Assembly (NCBI GenBank): GCA_038380435.1
Contig: JAWZYU010000013.1
Coordinates: forward strand, 13,777,901-13,841,900
Reading direction: 5' to 3'
Source: Ryuthela nishihirai
Lineage: Eukaryota; Arthropoda; Arachnida; Araneae; Heptathelidae
DNA length: 64,000 bases
Shown here piece by piece: positions 1 through 11,645 of the stretch (its first letter is position 1; every line of letters begins with the position of its first letter). The notes beneath the pieces are model-generated. The model did no database searches, was not told the origin of the DNA, and saw nothing but the letters and a program-made list of their open reading frames with translations. The translations under genes were made by a program, and so were the position numbers.

Positions 1-72
1 GCTGCTTGCCAGAGAGGCTATCAGGAGCTTGTCAATTTATACCACGGAGGTAAGAATGAGAGGAGATGCCCT
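1..72 (-). repeat. SINE-B fragment cut by window edge
   Basis: Minus-strand 3' portion of the tRNA-derived SINE-B family, whose best copies are at 50360-50566 and 63043-63235. The blocks GCTGCTTGCCA and CAGGAGCTTGTCAATTTATA are recognisable and diverged. Confidence 0.6.
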
Positions 73-654
73 AATCCGCTTTCACTGTCCAAGGCCGTGA
101 TGCCACCGCAGGAGGGAGGTGGCCATGTTGATGCTTCCAAAACAAACCATCTACTACCACAATCAAGTCTATTTCGGCATGCTTTACTCGCTTCTACTAT
201 GATATTTACTACTTACACTATTAATTCTAAATCTCAGAAAAGTGTATTTATGTTATTTCGATTTAATATATATATTTTTTCGGCAATGAATATTCTTGTA
301 TCGAAGAGCTGTTGCAGAGTATTGTATACCTTTTTCGTCATATAACTATTACATACTTTGCTTACCAAAAACGTTTCATACAAAGAGATAAATTTGAATA
401 AATAGAACAATAACAAAAAAATGATTGCATAATTTTTGAAATTTTATTTATATTTGTCGCCAAGAAAAAGCTGAAAATAGTATTCACAACATTCAACTAT
501 AAATAGTTTATGCTCTGAACATTCATGAACTGTTCATAATAAATGCGTATTATTAGGGGCCGTCATACTAGAACTCCCCCCCACACACACACACACAGAC
601 TTTTCTTTTGAGAATCCTAGTAAGGGTAACGGAGGCCAAAAATTTGTAAACTTA

Positions 655-775
655 TATATTTTTCATGAATATGTATACATATTTTCATGAATATTATATA
701 CTATTTCATGAAAAAAATTATATCATAATATTTTTCATGAAAATATTATGATATATTTTTTCAATAAATATTTTA
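655..775. repeat. AT-rich cluster of TTTCATGAA palindromes
   Basis: At least four overlapping copies of TTTTTCATGAA or its complement, mixed with ATATTATGATATA palindromes, within about 120 bp. A CA microsatellite lies just upstream (585-598). No flanking duplication or gene is visible. Confidence 0.6.
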
Positions 776-1277
776 TAGATATTTTTAGAGACAAAATAGT
801 AGAGAGTTACTACAGTGGCATCCACTCTCTTAGCCCACTTATTTTACTCCCACCCTGATTCATTTCGTCATTTATCCCCGTCCCCATTTGTTGTTCTAAA
901 TTACGGGTCTACAATAGGGAAACTGAAATATCAAAATCACAAATGCAACATGCTGACCCGTTGTTTCCTACATTACCTAAAAAAATTCTTATTCTAATAA
1001 AGAAATATGCATATAATGGGATTAAAAAACAATAATATAGAAATCAGAACAGTAGCAATTATAAGTTCTAGGAAATTTTTCATAATTTGATCTTTGTTGC
1101 AGACTGAATATAAAACATATCTGCATTACATGCAACAAATTGTGTTTTACTCCGATCTTTCCTATTAGAAGGAAAGCAAACTGGAAACACCATGTTAAGC
1201 AACTATGACACTCATTGTTTAAAAAAAATTTTGCTCTTGCTGAAATTTCAAATTATATATGCGAACTTTGAGATTTA

Positions 1278-1380
1278 TTTACACTGAAACTTCGCCCGAC
1301 TCTCAGTGAGAAAGGGGACACTGATAGAATTGAAACGGCTTCCATCCATTGTGTGGAACATTGAGCAGTGATCCCATATC
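1278..1380 (+). repeat. SINE-A fragment
   Basis: Short diverged piece of the body of SINE-A (see 28233-28620), recognised by GAAAGGGGACACTGATAG and the TTCCATCCATTG block. It abuts an oppositely oriented, nearly full copy. Confidence 0.5.
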
Positions 1381-1391
1381 CTAGACAGCCA

Positions 1392-1750
1392 ATGGGGTGT
1401 TTTACCTCTGTGTTTTTAATATATATACAAGACACCTTTTAGCATACAATGGACTAAATGGCCAAGGCATAAGGATCCCTATATGGCCCAGAGGAGATGG
1501 GGAAAGAGAACCCACTGGACAGCTGTTAGAAACCAAATGGAACCTTCTCATCAAGGCTATTCACTCTGTTCCTTTTAAAGTGCACACTATATTGCTCTTC
1601 TGTACATGATGCTATGGCTTAATGTTCCATCTGATAGATGGCAGCCTTTCAAGCCACCTTTCTTTTCCCACCTTTCTGACAGTGGGCAGGTTTGGGGTTA
1701 GCAGATATAAACCTCAGTGCTGGAACATTTGGGATTCGAACCAGGGAAGA
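1392..1750 (-). repeat. SINE-A copy, diverged
   Basis: Minus-strand SINE-A. The plus strand shows the reversed 3' end (GGTGTTTTACCTCTG), the body (ATGGACTAAATGGCCA, CTGGACAGCTGTTAG) and the reversed B-box region (GGGATTCGAACCAGGG) at the right end. Confidence 0.75.
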
Positions 1751-2164
1751 ATTTTTTTTTGCGATAAATGATTTTTTCTTTTTATTTTATATTCACCTGA
1801 GAAGGCCAACAACATAAATCATATATGGATAATTCATTAATATAAAGGAAAAAAAAAAGCAAAATTTTCAATTTATGCATTTTTTTTTTCATTTTTAAAA
1901 AAAAAATTTGCAAAGGAATTAAATACAATTTTTTTAACAGATATTAGTTATCATAAGATAACATTACTAATTTTGTGGTAAAAATAAATGAAACTAAAAT
2001 CTATATCCAAAGTACTTGTGGAATGAATCGGAACTAATTAGCACATTTTTTAAAATAAGCTACAAATAAGTACTTATCAATAAGAAATAAAAAATATAAA
2101 AAGATCTGAAACTAATTTTTTTAAAGAATTTTTTAGGATATTCCAGCCCGTTTCATTAGTAAAT

Positions 2165-2412
2165 TTCCTCTATGTACTGGAAGGACTGCCATCCATTAGA
2201 TGGAACATTAAACCATCGTTCTGTGTGTGAATAGAGCCACACCCTGTGTACATTAAATGCTGAATGACCTTGACAGGAAGTTTCCATCTGTCTCCTATCT
2301 GATGGCCAAACCCAATGGGTCACCCTAGCCAATCTTCTCTGAGCCCTTGATTTCCTTTAGACATTTACCCCATTGTGTACTAAAAAATGGCGCTCAGTGG
2401 TAAAGTAAAAGA
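2165..2412 (+). repeat. SINE-A 3' portion
   Basis: Plus-strand SINE-A body without the tRNA-like head: ACTGGAAGGACTGCCATCC, GCTGAATGACCTTGACAGG, CCATCTGTCTCCTA and the 3' end GCGCTCAGTGGTAAAG. Confidence 0.7.
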
Positions 2413-2984
2413 ATGCAAAATTCGGTGTGAATTTGTATAAGAATGCACTCTGAAATTCCAGAATGAAATCAAAATATCTTTAATACAATATCATAATTGC
2501 TTGCTTAAAGCAAATACCTGAACGAAAATTTCCGTTTTCAAAGAAAATTATTAACTACGGTATTTTTACACATAGATGTTGATCAAGGATATTAATATAA
2601 TGAAAACATGTTGATGTTTATTGAGTGCATTAAGCCTAAAAAATGGGGAAATCTGCTTAAATTCAGGAAGGTTTGTAAATAGAATTAAAACTCAAAGTTC
2701 ATAACGGCACCTTACAACGGAATAATGTTTTCACATTATATAATTTTATTTTGATAATTTGATAAATTTACTAATGAAATGCAATTTCTAGTACCTGTTT
2801 CGAAGGGTGATTTGTACAGCATAATACTGAACAGTCAGCAATAATATAAAAATCGTAAATCGTCAATTTTTTACAGACATTTTTTTACATACGTTCTGTT
2901 ACTACAGTTAGAGCTAATGTTTTGAATAGAACAACATGGCTTCTACGCAGTCACTCTAGCATCAGTTATAAGGGCTTAGAGCGT

Positions 2985-3146
2985 CTCCTCTTCCTTACTT
3001 CCTCCATGGTTTATACGCCATAGTAGAGGTCTGTGGGCGGAACCTCGGCAGAGAAACAACACGAACAGCCATGCCTTACCCGGAAATCGAACCCAGGTCA
3101 CTTAGATCAGTCGCCAGGCAGGCCAACCACTCCGCCACAGGAATGT
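2985..3146 (-). repeat. SINE-B copy
   Basis: Minus-strand SINE-B: reversed body (TTTATACGCCATAGTAGAGG, CCTCGGCAGAGAAA) and reversed tRNA-like head (AATCGAACCCAGGTCACTTA, ending CCACTCCGCCAC). It resembles the copy at 50360-50566 but is more diverged. Confidence 0.75.
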
Positions 3147-3186
3147 TATTAAAAATTATAATACATCATCTTCCTCAAGCAGCCAT

Positions 3187-3628
3187 GTGCTACGGATGTC
3201 GAACCAGTCCATGCAATTTAGTTCTCCAAGCAATTCTGTCCTGAGCTACATCTGGCCACTGCACACCAATTCTAATAAGTCCTGTTTGACATTGTCTGCC
3301 CACCGCATCCTAGGTCTCCCGCTCTTTCTGAGACCTTTAGGCACACTGTGTATAACCCTATTCGCCAATCTATGATTATCCATACGGGCAACATGGTCAA
3401 ACCAACGGAGTCTCTTTCTACACAATATGCTGCTAAAGGAGGTCAGTACCAACTTTGGCATTGAAGTCATCTAGAACAAGTGTAATATCTCCTTTCTTGA
3501 CAGAATTCAAAATATACTGAAGTGTCCGTAAAACCTATCCTTCTCATCCTTATCGGCATCATCAGTGGGGCTATTCCGCCAATCTATAGTTATCCATACG
3601 GGCAACATGGCCAAACCAGTGGAGTCTG
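3187..3628 (-). mobile_element. Rearranged LINE fragment (C-terminal and endonuclease pieces)
   Basis: The minus strand encodes SSILCRKRLRWFDHVARMDN and RPRMRWADNVKQDL, the conserved tail of an endonuclease-type LINE polyprotein also found at 50910-51240. Immediately upstream on the same strand (3430-3500) is a piece of the endonuclease domain (LVLDDFNAKVGT), and further upstream (3570-3628) a second copy of the tail motif. The intervening reverse transcriptase is missing and the pieces are out of their normal order, so this is a scrambled relic. Confidence 0.75.
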
Positions 3629-3716
3629 AACCAACAGTTATAAATGAACGGATAGAGAAGATTTCAAATTAGTCTGAAGTCAATTTATGGAATAAATTAT
3701 TAAAATTAAAAGCTTT

Positions 3717-3855
3717 CTAGGTATTATACAAAAAGCGAATAGAATTGATATATATTATATTGATATTCCTGTAGTATATATACTAGGTATTATACAAAAA
3801 GCGAATAGAATTAATATCAATTGGTAATTCTTATAATATCAATTGGTAATTCTTA
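3717..3855. repeat. Two local tandem duplications upstream of IFT20
   Basis: A 30-bp unit beginning CTAGGTATTATACAAAAAGC occurs at 3717-3746 and 3783-3812. A 21-bp unit beginning AATATCAATTGGTAATTCTT occurs at 3813-3833 and 3835-3855. All copies look identical. They lie 190-320 bp upstream of the IFT20 start codon. Confidence 0.85.
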
Positions 3856-4040
3856 CATAGGAAAAGCGAAGAGAATTGAAGTTGACAGTAACATGTAATT
3901 ACAGAAGTGTTCGTCCCCTGTAGAGTTAGTTTCACCACAATGGTAAATGCTCCATACTCGATTTTACATTAAGCTCTATGGAAGTGTAACCTCTGCTTCC
4001 TCTATATTCTTTGGTTTCTATGAGCTGGTTCTGTTTAAAA

Positions 4041-4167
4041 ATGGCGGCAGAATCACTAGGGAGAATTGGTCTTCATTTCGATGAACTGAATAAAATACGT
4101 GTATTAGATCCAAATGCTAATCAGCAAACTGTAGAACTAAAAGATGAATGTAAAGAATTCGTTAACA
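4041..4167 (+). CDS. IFT20: IFT20 coding exon 1
   Basis: First coding exon of intraflagellar transport protein 20, a small IFT-B subunit that in studied animals shuttles between Golgi and cilium and helps deliver membrane cargo to cilia. The exon encodes 42 residues plus one base of codon 43; the motif [15 protein letters not shown] and the segment [15 protein letters not shown] match the N-terminal region of animal IFT20. The ATG at 4041 is chosen because it aligns with the usual protein start and has A at -3 and G at +4. An in-frame ATG at 4020 would add seven residues and has a poorer context. The donor is GTAACT at 4168. The spliced product of the four exons is 132 residues, the same length as vertebrate IFT20. 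The identification comes from family knowledge, not a database search. Confidence 0.93.
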
Positions 4168-5660
4168 GTAACTATCTTTCAAATGTTTTTTTGATATAAC
4201 TATTTTTGTAGACATTTATTGATAATTCTAACCTTGTCTAGCTAAATTCGTTACAGTCCAATTGATTCATTGCACATATATTTAACTCATTATATTATCG
4301 TGATAAATGCTTTCAGCCGTCTTATACTGCATAGAGAACGCATATAATTACGGAAATAATTTTGCTCTTGACATGATTTCCTATGAAACGAATGAAGTTC
4401 TCGGGCAAGTACTTTAAAATTTTGTCAAAGTGTTTTAATAGAAAAATTTCAGAAGTTTAGTGTTTTGACTTAAGCAACATTTTTTCCCACTTCAGACGTA
4501 CCTAAAGTTGCATAGGCAAAATAAAGGAATAACGGTAGAAGTATCATGCTTTCACTATCAGATACCTTTAAGAACAGCTTTACATATTAGAAAATGAAAT
4601 TTTTGTTATGCACTCAAATAACTACTAAAGAGATAAACCCAAGGCTGAGCAGAGACTTTTTTGTGCCTGAGGTCAGGTAAAAAATGGCACCCCTTTAAAA
4701 AAATATTCATTTTGTTCCAAAACCCAAAGTACATACGTTAAGGTAAAATACAGGGGTAATGCAATAAACTCATTCGCAAGAAAAAAATTTAAATACAAAA
4801 TTTATGGCACAACTTAAAACACAAGTGTTTAAAGGAACAGCGCGGAATTTTTTTCTACAGCTTTGAACAAATAATAAGACTATGAATAATCAGCTTCGTT
4901 TTCTTTACTAGAAATTCCTCTCCTAGCATCTTGTGGGCCAGAATTCATTGTCTCAAAGACTGAGTGGCACACATGCAGTTTTGATCACACAGCTACTATA
5001 TTGCTTTGATGCAATGTAATAATACGTTTCGTGAGCAGCACCATCTCTTGGTTGAGGACAGTAAAGAGCCAACAGGCCAAATTTTCTTTTTCCAAAGGGA
5101 TTATATAAAAATAGTCTATTCAAGTTATTTTCGTTTAAAAAAAGCACTAAATATATGATTAGAACTAATGAAAAATGATTGAATTATCACAGAGAGAATA
5201 TTCAACTTTCCAAAATATTGCAATCACTAGCAATAATAAAGTGAAGTTACTAACATGCAAATATTGCAAAACAAGAATTTGTCGAATAAACATTTAATCA
5301 TAAACACTTATAAATGTAAAATTTTGATTCCAGTCATAAAACCAACAAAAATAATGGCACCTAGGGCAATTCACCTATTGCAGTAAAATGAAATTTGATC
5401 AATGTCAAATGAGTCTATTTGTTCAACAGCATATTATCGCTAATGAATGTTCATTTAGAAGTTTTAAAAGAAATTAATAATCAATAATTATTTTGGAGAC
5501 AACTATTTTAAAAAGTGCATAACTCTAAACAATAAACTACTGTTTCACAATTAAAAAAATGCTATAAAATAATTGCATCAGAATCAACCATATTAATCTG
5601 AGCATACCATTAAACAACAAACCGCCGTTCTGCACTCAGAAAACCCCAGATCGAAACAGT
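4168..5660. other. IFT20 intron 1, first part: nothing recognised
   Basis: AT-rich intronic sequence after the donor. I see no exon-like conserved peptide, no SINE and no transposon ends here. Confidence 0.5.
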
Positions 5661-5669
5661 CGTATCGGA

Positions 5670-6085
5670 AATAAGTCTAAAATATTGTAAACAATTCACC
5701 TCCAATCTACTGTATAAAAAAAGCCCCCAAAACAAAATAATCTCATCTAAGACATTTAAAAAAAAAAAGTTGTTAAACGATATATCATTGATCTGCAATT
5801 TATAGAAGCCCCAGAAATTAAATATTCCCAACAGAGACAAACTAAATAACAAGAAAATCATAAACAATTCATCTTCTATCCACATTATTAAAAGCCCCCA
5901 AAATTAAATAATTCCATCAGAGACAACAAGCCTAAAAACTCAAATATCATAAACAATGCACGGCTGACCTACATTGTGAAAAAAGCTCCCAGAACTAAAT
6001 AAAATCCATCAGGAACAACAAAAGTAAAAAGCAAGAAAATTGTAAACAATCCACCACTGATTCACATTATAAAAAGTCGCTTCTA
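5670..6085. repeat. Degenerate tandem repeat, period about 90 bp
   Basis: Four diverged units, each with a core like ATAAACAATTCA, then CCACATTATAAAAAGCCCCC and AAATAATTCCATCAGAGACA. Core starts are near 5682, 5858, 5948 and 6041. The first two are about twice as far apart as the later ones, so a unit may be lost or unrecognisable. No coding potential. Confidence 0.65.
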
Positions 6086-6439
6086 TGGTCACAAGAGTAA
6101 AAGTTAGTAATAAAGAGTTTGAATTTTTCAGAGGGCTGTGACATTGTTAGAATGGTAACTAACATGTTTTTGTAAAAATGAAATTGATAACCAGAATATA
6201 TAACACTTCTGGCAAATATTGGAATGCTCATTTTCAAAGAGAATGAAAGTGGTCAATTTGTGACTCTTAAAATGTACAATCCCCTAGAGGTAAAAGCGGT
6301 CAGTGTGAATCGCCACAGTTTTTTTTTCTCCATTTTTTTTTCAAATTAGAAATTTCTAGCACAGTTATACCATTTAGAAAAGTAATATATTTTTGACATT
6401 TTCAACTTTTTCTACCATAGATGACACTTATTTAAACTA

Positions 6440-6565
6440 TAGCAAGATTTGGAAAAATGCAGATCCTAATATCTCATTAATAGTTATCCAGTTAAAAAAT
6501 AATTTTTTATTTATCTCTAAAGTAAAATGTTGAATGTCTCCAGATGGACAAATAACTTGAAAATG
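6440..6565 (+). repeat. Copy of dispersed repeat R300
   Basis: Contains the block AATTTTTTATTTATCTCTAA followed by ATGTCTCCAGATGGACAAAT, shared with repeats at 44985-45310, 49090-49815 and 61385-62087 in the same orientation. Family unknown; no coding signal. Confidence 0.5.
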
Positions 6566-6589
6566 AGCTGAAAAAAAAAAAAAATTGAA

Positions 6590-7060
6590 GTTTTAACCTT
6601 TCCAGAATTAAAGCAATTTTTTAGCCAAAAAAAAAAACTTAAAAACTATTGTGCAACAAAAATAGGTCATATAAAATTAAGCAGAATTTAATTTGAGATT
6701 TTATGAATATAAAATATTTATCAAAAATGAAAATTATATTAATTTTAATACACTTTGTTTCAGAGTAATATATTTTGAAAAAAGGATTTGGCAAGGTAAA
6801 TAAAATTTTATTGAAAAAACTAATGGACAAAAATAATTGTAATACGTATAAATAGAAAGGAAATTTCTTTCTGAATAGTAGAAAAAATTTTTTTACTTGT
6901 AACTAAATTTTAAATTTCTCAGTGATATACTATAAGAAAAGTCATGACTTTTTGTCATGCTCAGTTGAAAACCGAACTTAAAAGTTTTTTTTCTTAAGTA
7001 TTGACATTTTATATCATATACCAAATTAAACAGCATTTAACATTTTCAGTCACGCTCTGT
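6590..7060. mobile_element. Decayed relative of the piggyBac-like element at 11904-12894
   Basis: Extended, diverged similarity to the interior of the TTAA-bounded element at 11904-12894. Shared blocks include AATAAAATTTTATT, a TTTCTGAATA block, AGAAAAGTC and TACCAAATTAAA in the same order. The TTAACCCTT ends are not seen here, so it is probably truncated. Confidence 0.5.
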
Positions 7061-7117
7061 TTCCTAACACAAATAGTCACGCTGGGACTTTTTCTCATCA
7101 TGGCTTTAACCTAGGGG

Positions 7118-7465
7118 GTGGTTTGTTTTACCTCTGAGCAGCACTTTTTTTACACACAATGGGCTAAATTGCCAGATCACAAGGACCTCAAAGGCTTAGA
7201 GGTTGGGGAGTGGACCCTGTTAGGAGAAAGATGGTAGCCTCCTGTCAAGGCCATCCAATCCATTTGTTCTTTAACATGTGCAGAGTATGTCTCTCCCACA
7301 CATGGGGCCATGGCTTAATGTCTCATCTGACAGATGGAGACCTTTCCAAGCCCATTGGTATCCTGTACTGACTGTGGGCAGGGCAGAGCAGAGAATTTTG
7401 CCGAGATAAATCTCAATGTTGGCCCAGGTGGGACTCGAATGTGGGAACTGCAGATTACAAACCTG
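7118..7465 (-). repeat. SINE-A copy
   Basis: Minus-strand SINE-A from reversed 3' end (GGTTTGTTTTACCTCTGAGC) through CACAATGGGCTAAATTGCC to the reversed B-box region (GGGACTCGAATGTGGGAACT). The A-box half is missing at the right end. Confidence 0.85.
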
Positions 7466-7599
7466 TTTAAATTAGTGAGAGATTCCAGAAATACAGAAGG
7501 TATCAATACCTATCCAACTTGCTTAATAATTTTTAATTTATCTCTAGAAACAAAAAATATTGACACTAGGTTGTTTAAAAGTATCAGATAAATGAAGCT

Positions 7600-9040
7600 G
7601 TTATTTAAGTCTTGTTGCATTTGATTCATTAGACCTGAATATTTTTCAACCTTTTTTATTTCCAAAAATTCAATTATTTCTGTAAATAATAATGAAAAAT
7701 GGGAGATATTGTAATATAACTGATATTCTCAAATAGTTACACCGACAGTCATGCTGGGTCTGTGAACCCATTCTTTACTATTATGTGTCCTGTTAATAAC
7801 TAATGGGTAACTAATGAATATAACTAATGGATATAAGCAAAATTGCACCAAAATATAGTAAAAGTAGGCTGAAAGGTACTGAGAAGGAATAGGTCTTAGT
7901 AACATTGTTTAAAAAATATTGAAGAAACAAAATAGTATCAGTCTGTGAGAACCAACGTGACCAACAATTTAATATTAATGAGAATAACATTTTAATCAAA
8001 ATAGAAATATTAATTTAAATAACACTTTTTTTTTTAGACCTATTTGAAAGCAGGATCTGGCTAGGCAAGGCATTTAAACCTTAAGTGCCAGAAGGCACTA
8101 TAGTTTCCAAAGAACTTTGCTGCATGTTTTTATATTTTTGCTAAATTTCCCTTTCAAATGTTTCTTTAAATTAAACATGAAAATTAACAAATTACATTTT
8201 GTATAATAGCATGACCAAGTTCTGCCATTTATTTACTTCAGGATAAAATTCTACAGCTCTTTAAATTTTGGTATTGAACAGAAATGATTAATAATCTGGC
8301 ACTTTGAGGACTAAGGCTTAATTTTGGGAACCTAATTAACAGGGATAATTATATATAAATATAAATAAAATTTCAGAATGAGATAAAAAAAATTAATCTG
8401 AAACAGAAGGCTCTCTGTGTTTTGTAATTTTTCTTTTTGTGTTACAATTTAAAACACAAACAAATACAGGAGTGCATCTTGGCTGGTGCTCGTTTTTTAC
8501 GCATTTTTTGTTTGGCTGTTGAACTTTGTCATTAGGGGATGGGTTGATTTCAGAGCCAAGGAAATTCACTTTGTTTCTATCTACAAAACCTCATTAAATT
8601 TTGAAAAATGCTAATAAAATTATTAGAAAGCCAAGAAATAATAATAAAATTAAGAAAAAACCTAAATTAAGTTTTAAAAAAATCCTCAACAACAAGTTGT
8701 AAAACTTTCTTGTAAGAAATAAACTGATGAAGATGCAGTCATAACTCTAACAGATCAATAAAAATAAATAAATCTTTAAAAAAAATTCTATTTTTTCACT
8801 AAAATCTTATTAATTTAGGCAAACACGTCTGTTTCCAATATTGATGGGTTTCTTTGCATTAGACAGGTCAGAAGTACAATGCCACACAAAGAGACACACA
8901 TCTTCAATGAAGCAAGCTATTGCATATGTATATGCACTGCTCATCGTTAAAATTACCCCACTTACAAGGAATGTTTGAACTTAAAACAGGTGGAGTGACC
9001 AATAGCATTGCAGACAAGAAATCATTAACTTTGTTTATCA
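7600..9040. other. IFT20 intron 1: no recognised feature
   Basis: AT-rich sequence without recognisable coding or transposon signatures. I cannot place the stretch GAGTGCATCTTGGCTGGTGC (8471-8490) in any family. Confidence 0.45.
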
Positions 9041-9489
9041 AATCAGCAGTATTTACTTACAAAAATGTGGTGTACATCAATAAGAATATGACCTCCATAA
9101 ACAGTGATACAAGTTGCCATACATCCCAATAGCAAGTCAAAAAGTGGTGAATGCCATCCTGATGAACAATGAGCCATCTTTCATATATCTGTGTTGTGAG
9201 CTGGGCAACAGTGGTATTGAACTGAGAAGCAGTGTCAGTGAGCATCCCATCATATTTGAAATCTGTTTAACAACAGATCAAAGGGAACATGCAGGCCAAG
9301 GAACCATATCCACATCAGGTAGGTACTGTTGGAATATGAGAGTTGTGTATCAGCGTGCATTGTTTTGCTGAAAAATAGCATTTGGTATGGAATGTAGAAC
9401 TAGCAGAAGAACTGGTCCCAGAATGGTTTCAACATAATGTCTTACTATCAACATGCCATTAATAATGACTGGATGTGAATGGTTATTTA

Positions 9490-9854
9490 ACTGATGACTA
9501 GTCAGCAGCATGCCAGGCTTATAATCTGTAGTTTCAAGGTTTGAATTCCACTTGTGTTGGGATTTAATTTCACTAAACTCCCACCCTTCCCTTGGTCAGA
9601 AAGGATACTGATAGGCTTGGAAAGGCTGCCATATCTCAAATGGAATGTAAAGTCATGGCCCATGTGCAATAGAGCCATATCCTGTGTGCATTAAGGAACA
9701 TTCTGGATGTCCTTAACAGGAGGCTACCATCTGTCTCCTAATAGTGCAGTGGGTCCCCATCCCAAAACCTTCTCTGAGCCCTTGTGATCCTTGTGACCTG
9801 GCCATTTAATCCACTGCATTCAAAAAAGTGTCACTCAAATGTAAAGCAACCCAG
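9490..9854 (+). repeat. SINE-A inserted in the Tc1 fossil
   Basis: Nearly complete plus-strand SINE-A with diverged tRNA-like head (CATGCCAGGCTTATAATCTG, GGTTTGAATTCC) and body (GGCTTGGAAAGGCTGCC, CCATCTGTCTCCTAATAG, GACCTGGCCATTTAATCC). Confidence 0.85.
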
Positions 9855-10282
9855 TATGACTCTCCTTGATGCAGGTTGAATTACTTCTGTTCCAGCATGT
9901 CCCCAGATGCATGTATGGCTATCGCTGGATTCTAAAAAATGTGCTTTATTGCTAAAGATGGAATACTAGTTTTATTCCCAAGCAGTTCACTCCCTGCACC
10001 ACTTCAGACAACAATAGGATGATGCCACAGGTAGATGAGCCAACAGAATGTGAATGCAGTTCCAATTCTCAAAGTCACCTTCTAATTGTGCTCTCTTGAC
10101 AACGGCACAGACAGGGATGGTGATACAATGTTGAAAATCTGGTTATTGTGACAGATATATCTACTATCAGTTATTGGTGGAACTGTTGATCCTTCCGTTC
10201 GGATGTTCATCTGATGCCTTGGTGATGTATTCTTCCTGCACCAATTGTTACCAACAGCATCCAATCATTCAAGCATCACAAT

Positions 10283-10810
10283 CAGGTGTAGACTGGCAAG
10301 GGGCACTGTAGCATCACAGCCCCCCTGGGCATCATAGGTATAAATTTTTTTTAAATAATAATAGTTCTTATGTTAAACAAGTTCCACAGAATTTGGGAAA
10401 AAAATCTCTTTTAAGCTTAGTAGGGCAGATTAAGGGAGTGTGGAAGGGCAAGGGGCTTCTTTTGCTAATAATACTTAGCATTATTTTAAATAAAATTAAC
10501 ATGCATATGAACATGTACAATTTTTTTAATTGGTAATAGCAACATTATATTGAACAAAAAGTGGTATATAATTGGTGTTTTTATTTATTTACTTATTTGT
10601 TTGTGTCTTGTTTCTGATAACATAAGGGAAAGCCCCAAAATCTCTAAGTGCCTCAGGCTCCAGAATTGTTTAATCTGACCTTGGTGGTGAGTACAAACTA
10701 TCAACATAATAAGTACTGAAATCTTGCAAAAAACTGAAATCTAGTTTTTCACTACTGCTCAGACCCCTTGCTACAGCTGCTTCCCAGAATAAAGTGTCAG
10801 TCTGCCCCTG
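10283..10810. mobile_element. hAT-type non-autonomous element, 528 bp
   Basis: Ends are imperfect inverted repeats: CAGGTGTAGACTGGC on the left, and GTCAGTCTGCCCCTG on the right (complement CAGGGGCAGACTGAC). They are flanked by an 8-bp duplication, ATCACAAT at 10275-10282 and ATCACAAC at 10811-10818. CAG ends with an 8-bp target duplication are diagnostic of hAT elements. No transposase was seen inside. It interrupts the Tc1-like transposase near its N-terminus. Confidence 0.75.
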
Positions 10811-11492
10811 ATCACAACCCACGAGAATGATGATTTGGGCTGCTCATTATCCAACTTCTGATAACTTGATGATCTGACCCCTTTCAAATTTTGCCAGATG
10901 TACATAATGTCACCTGATGCATGCTAAATATATTGCACTCTTCACAGATCATTTTCTCACTGATGATACCAGACATGTTATTGGATGTTCTACTGCACCA
11001 GTTGGCTTGACATGCAAATCATTTACATCCATATATGTCTCAACTCTGCATACAAATCATGAGGTCAATCCATCTATTCTTTCTAATTGGGGCAATTTCA
11101 ATGACAAGTGTATTTTTATAATGTATATAGTGAAATTCAAATAGGAATTTATATGAACTTGTATTAAGTGGTCTGCTTCTATTTGTGTACTATTATTTTG
11201 GAATCTGTCAATGTCTGTAGACATTGGAAACCCTGTAAGTTTAACCTGTAAGAGAATTCCATTTATTGTTAAATAGCTGGCAAGGTACAGGTCAGTTTGG
11301 CCCAGAAACATACTGTTTATATTGAAAGAAATATAGTAAAACTAACAATGCAAGGCTAAGCAATTTTCTTAAGTAAAAAAATACTGTAAACCAGAAAATA
11401 TTAGAAAAAGTACTATATTGTTTTTGTGCATGGGTCAAATCAATCTTTACAAGTTACAGGTTAAAGTCTAATGGCTATAAAAAAATTAAATA

Positions 11493-11645
11493 CCCCCTCA
11501 AGTAGCTGCTTTCCACAGAGGTCTTACAGGAGCCTGTTTGTTTATATGCCACAAAGAATCTGTGACGAAGGCGAGGCCTCACCAGAAAACAAAACAAACA
11601 TACATGCCTTAATCAGTAGCTAAGCGTGCTAACTACTCAGCCAAG
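11493..11645 (-). repeat. SINE-B copy, diverged
   Basis: Minus-strand SINE-B: TACCCCCTCAAGTAGCTGCT at the reversed 3' end, GACAGGAGCC-like block, GTTTATATGCCACA, and reversed head ending AAGCGTGCTAACTACTCAGC. Confidence 0.8.

Larger units (their letters stand above)
9050..11000 (-). mobile_element. Tc1-like element, decayed, carrying two later insertions
   Basis: Minus-strand Tc1-type transposase in pieces. The N-terminal helix-turn-helix start LAKFERGQIIKLSEVG is near 10860-10910. A middle region runs from about 10270 to 9860. A catalytic-domain part, ETILGPVLLL followed by IPNAIFQQNNA, lies near 9380-9460. The C-terminal part TTQIYERWLIVHQDGIHH lies near 9140-9200. There are many stops and frameshifts. 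The copy is interrupted by a SINE-A (9490-9854) and by a hAT-type element (10283-10810). Confidence 0.7.

Noticed and set aside
4020..4040. Upstream in-frame ATG as the IFT20 start
   Set aside because: It would add seven residues not present in the family, with a weaker initiation context; kept only as an alternative.
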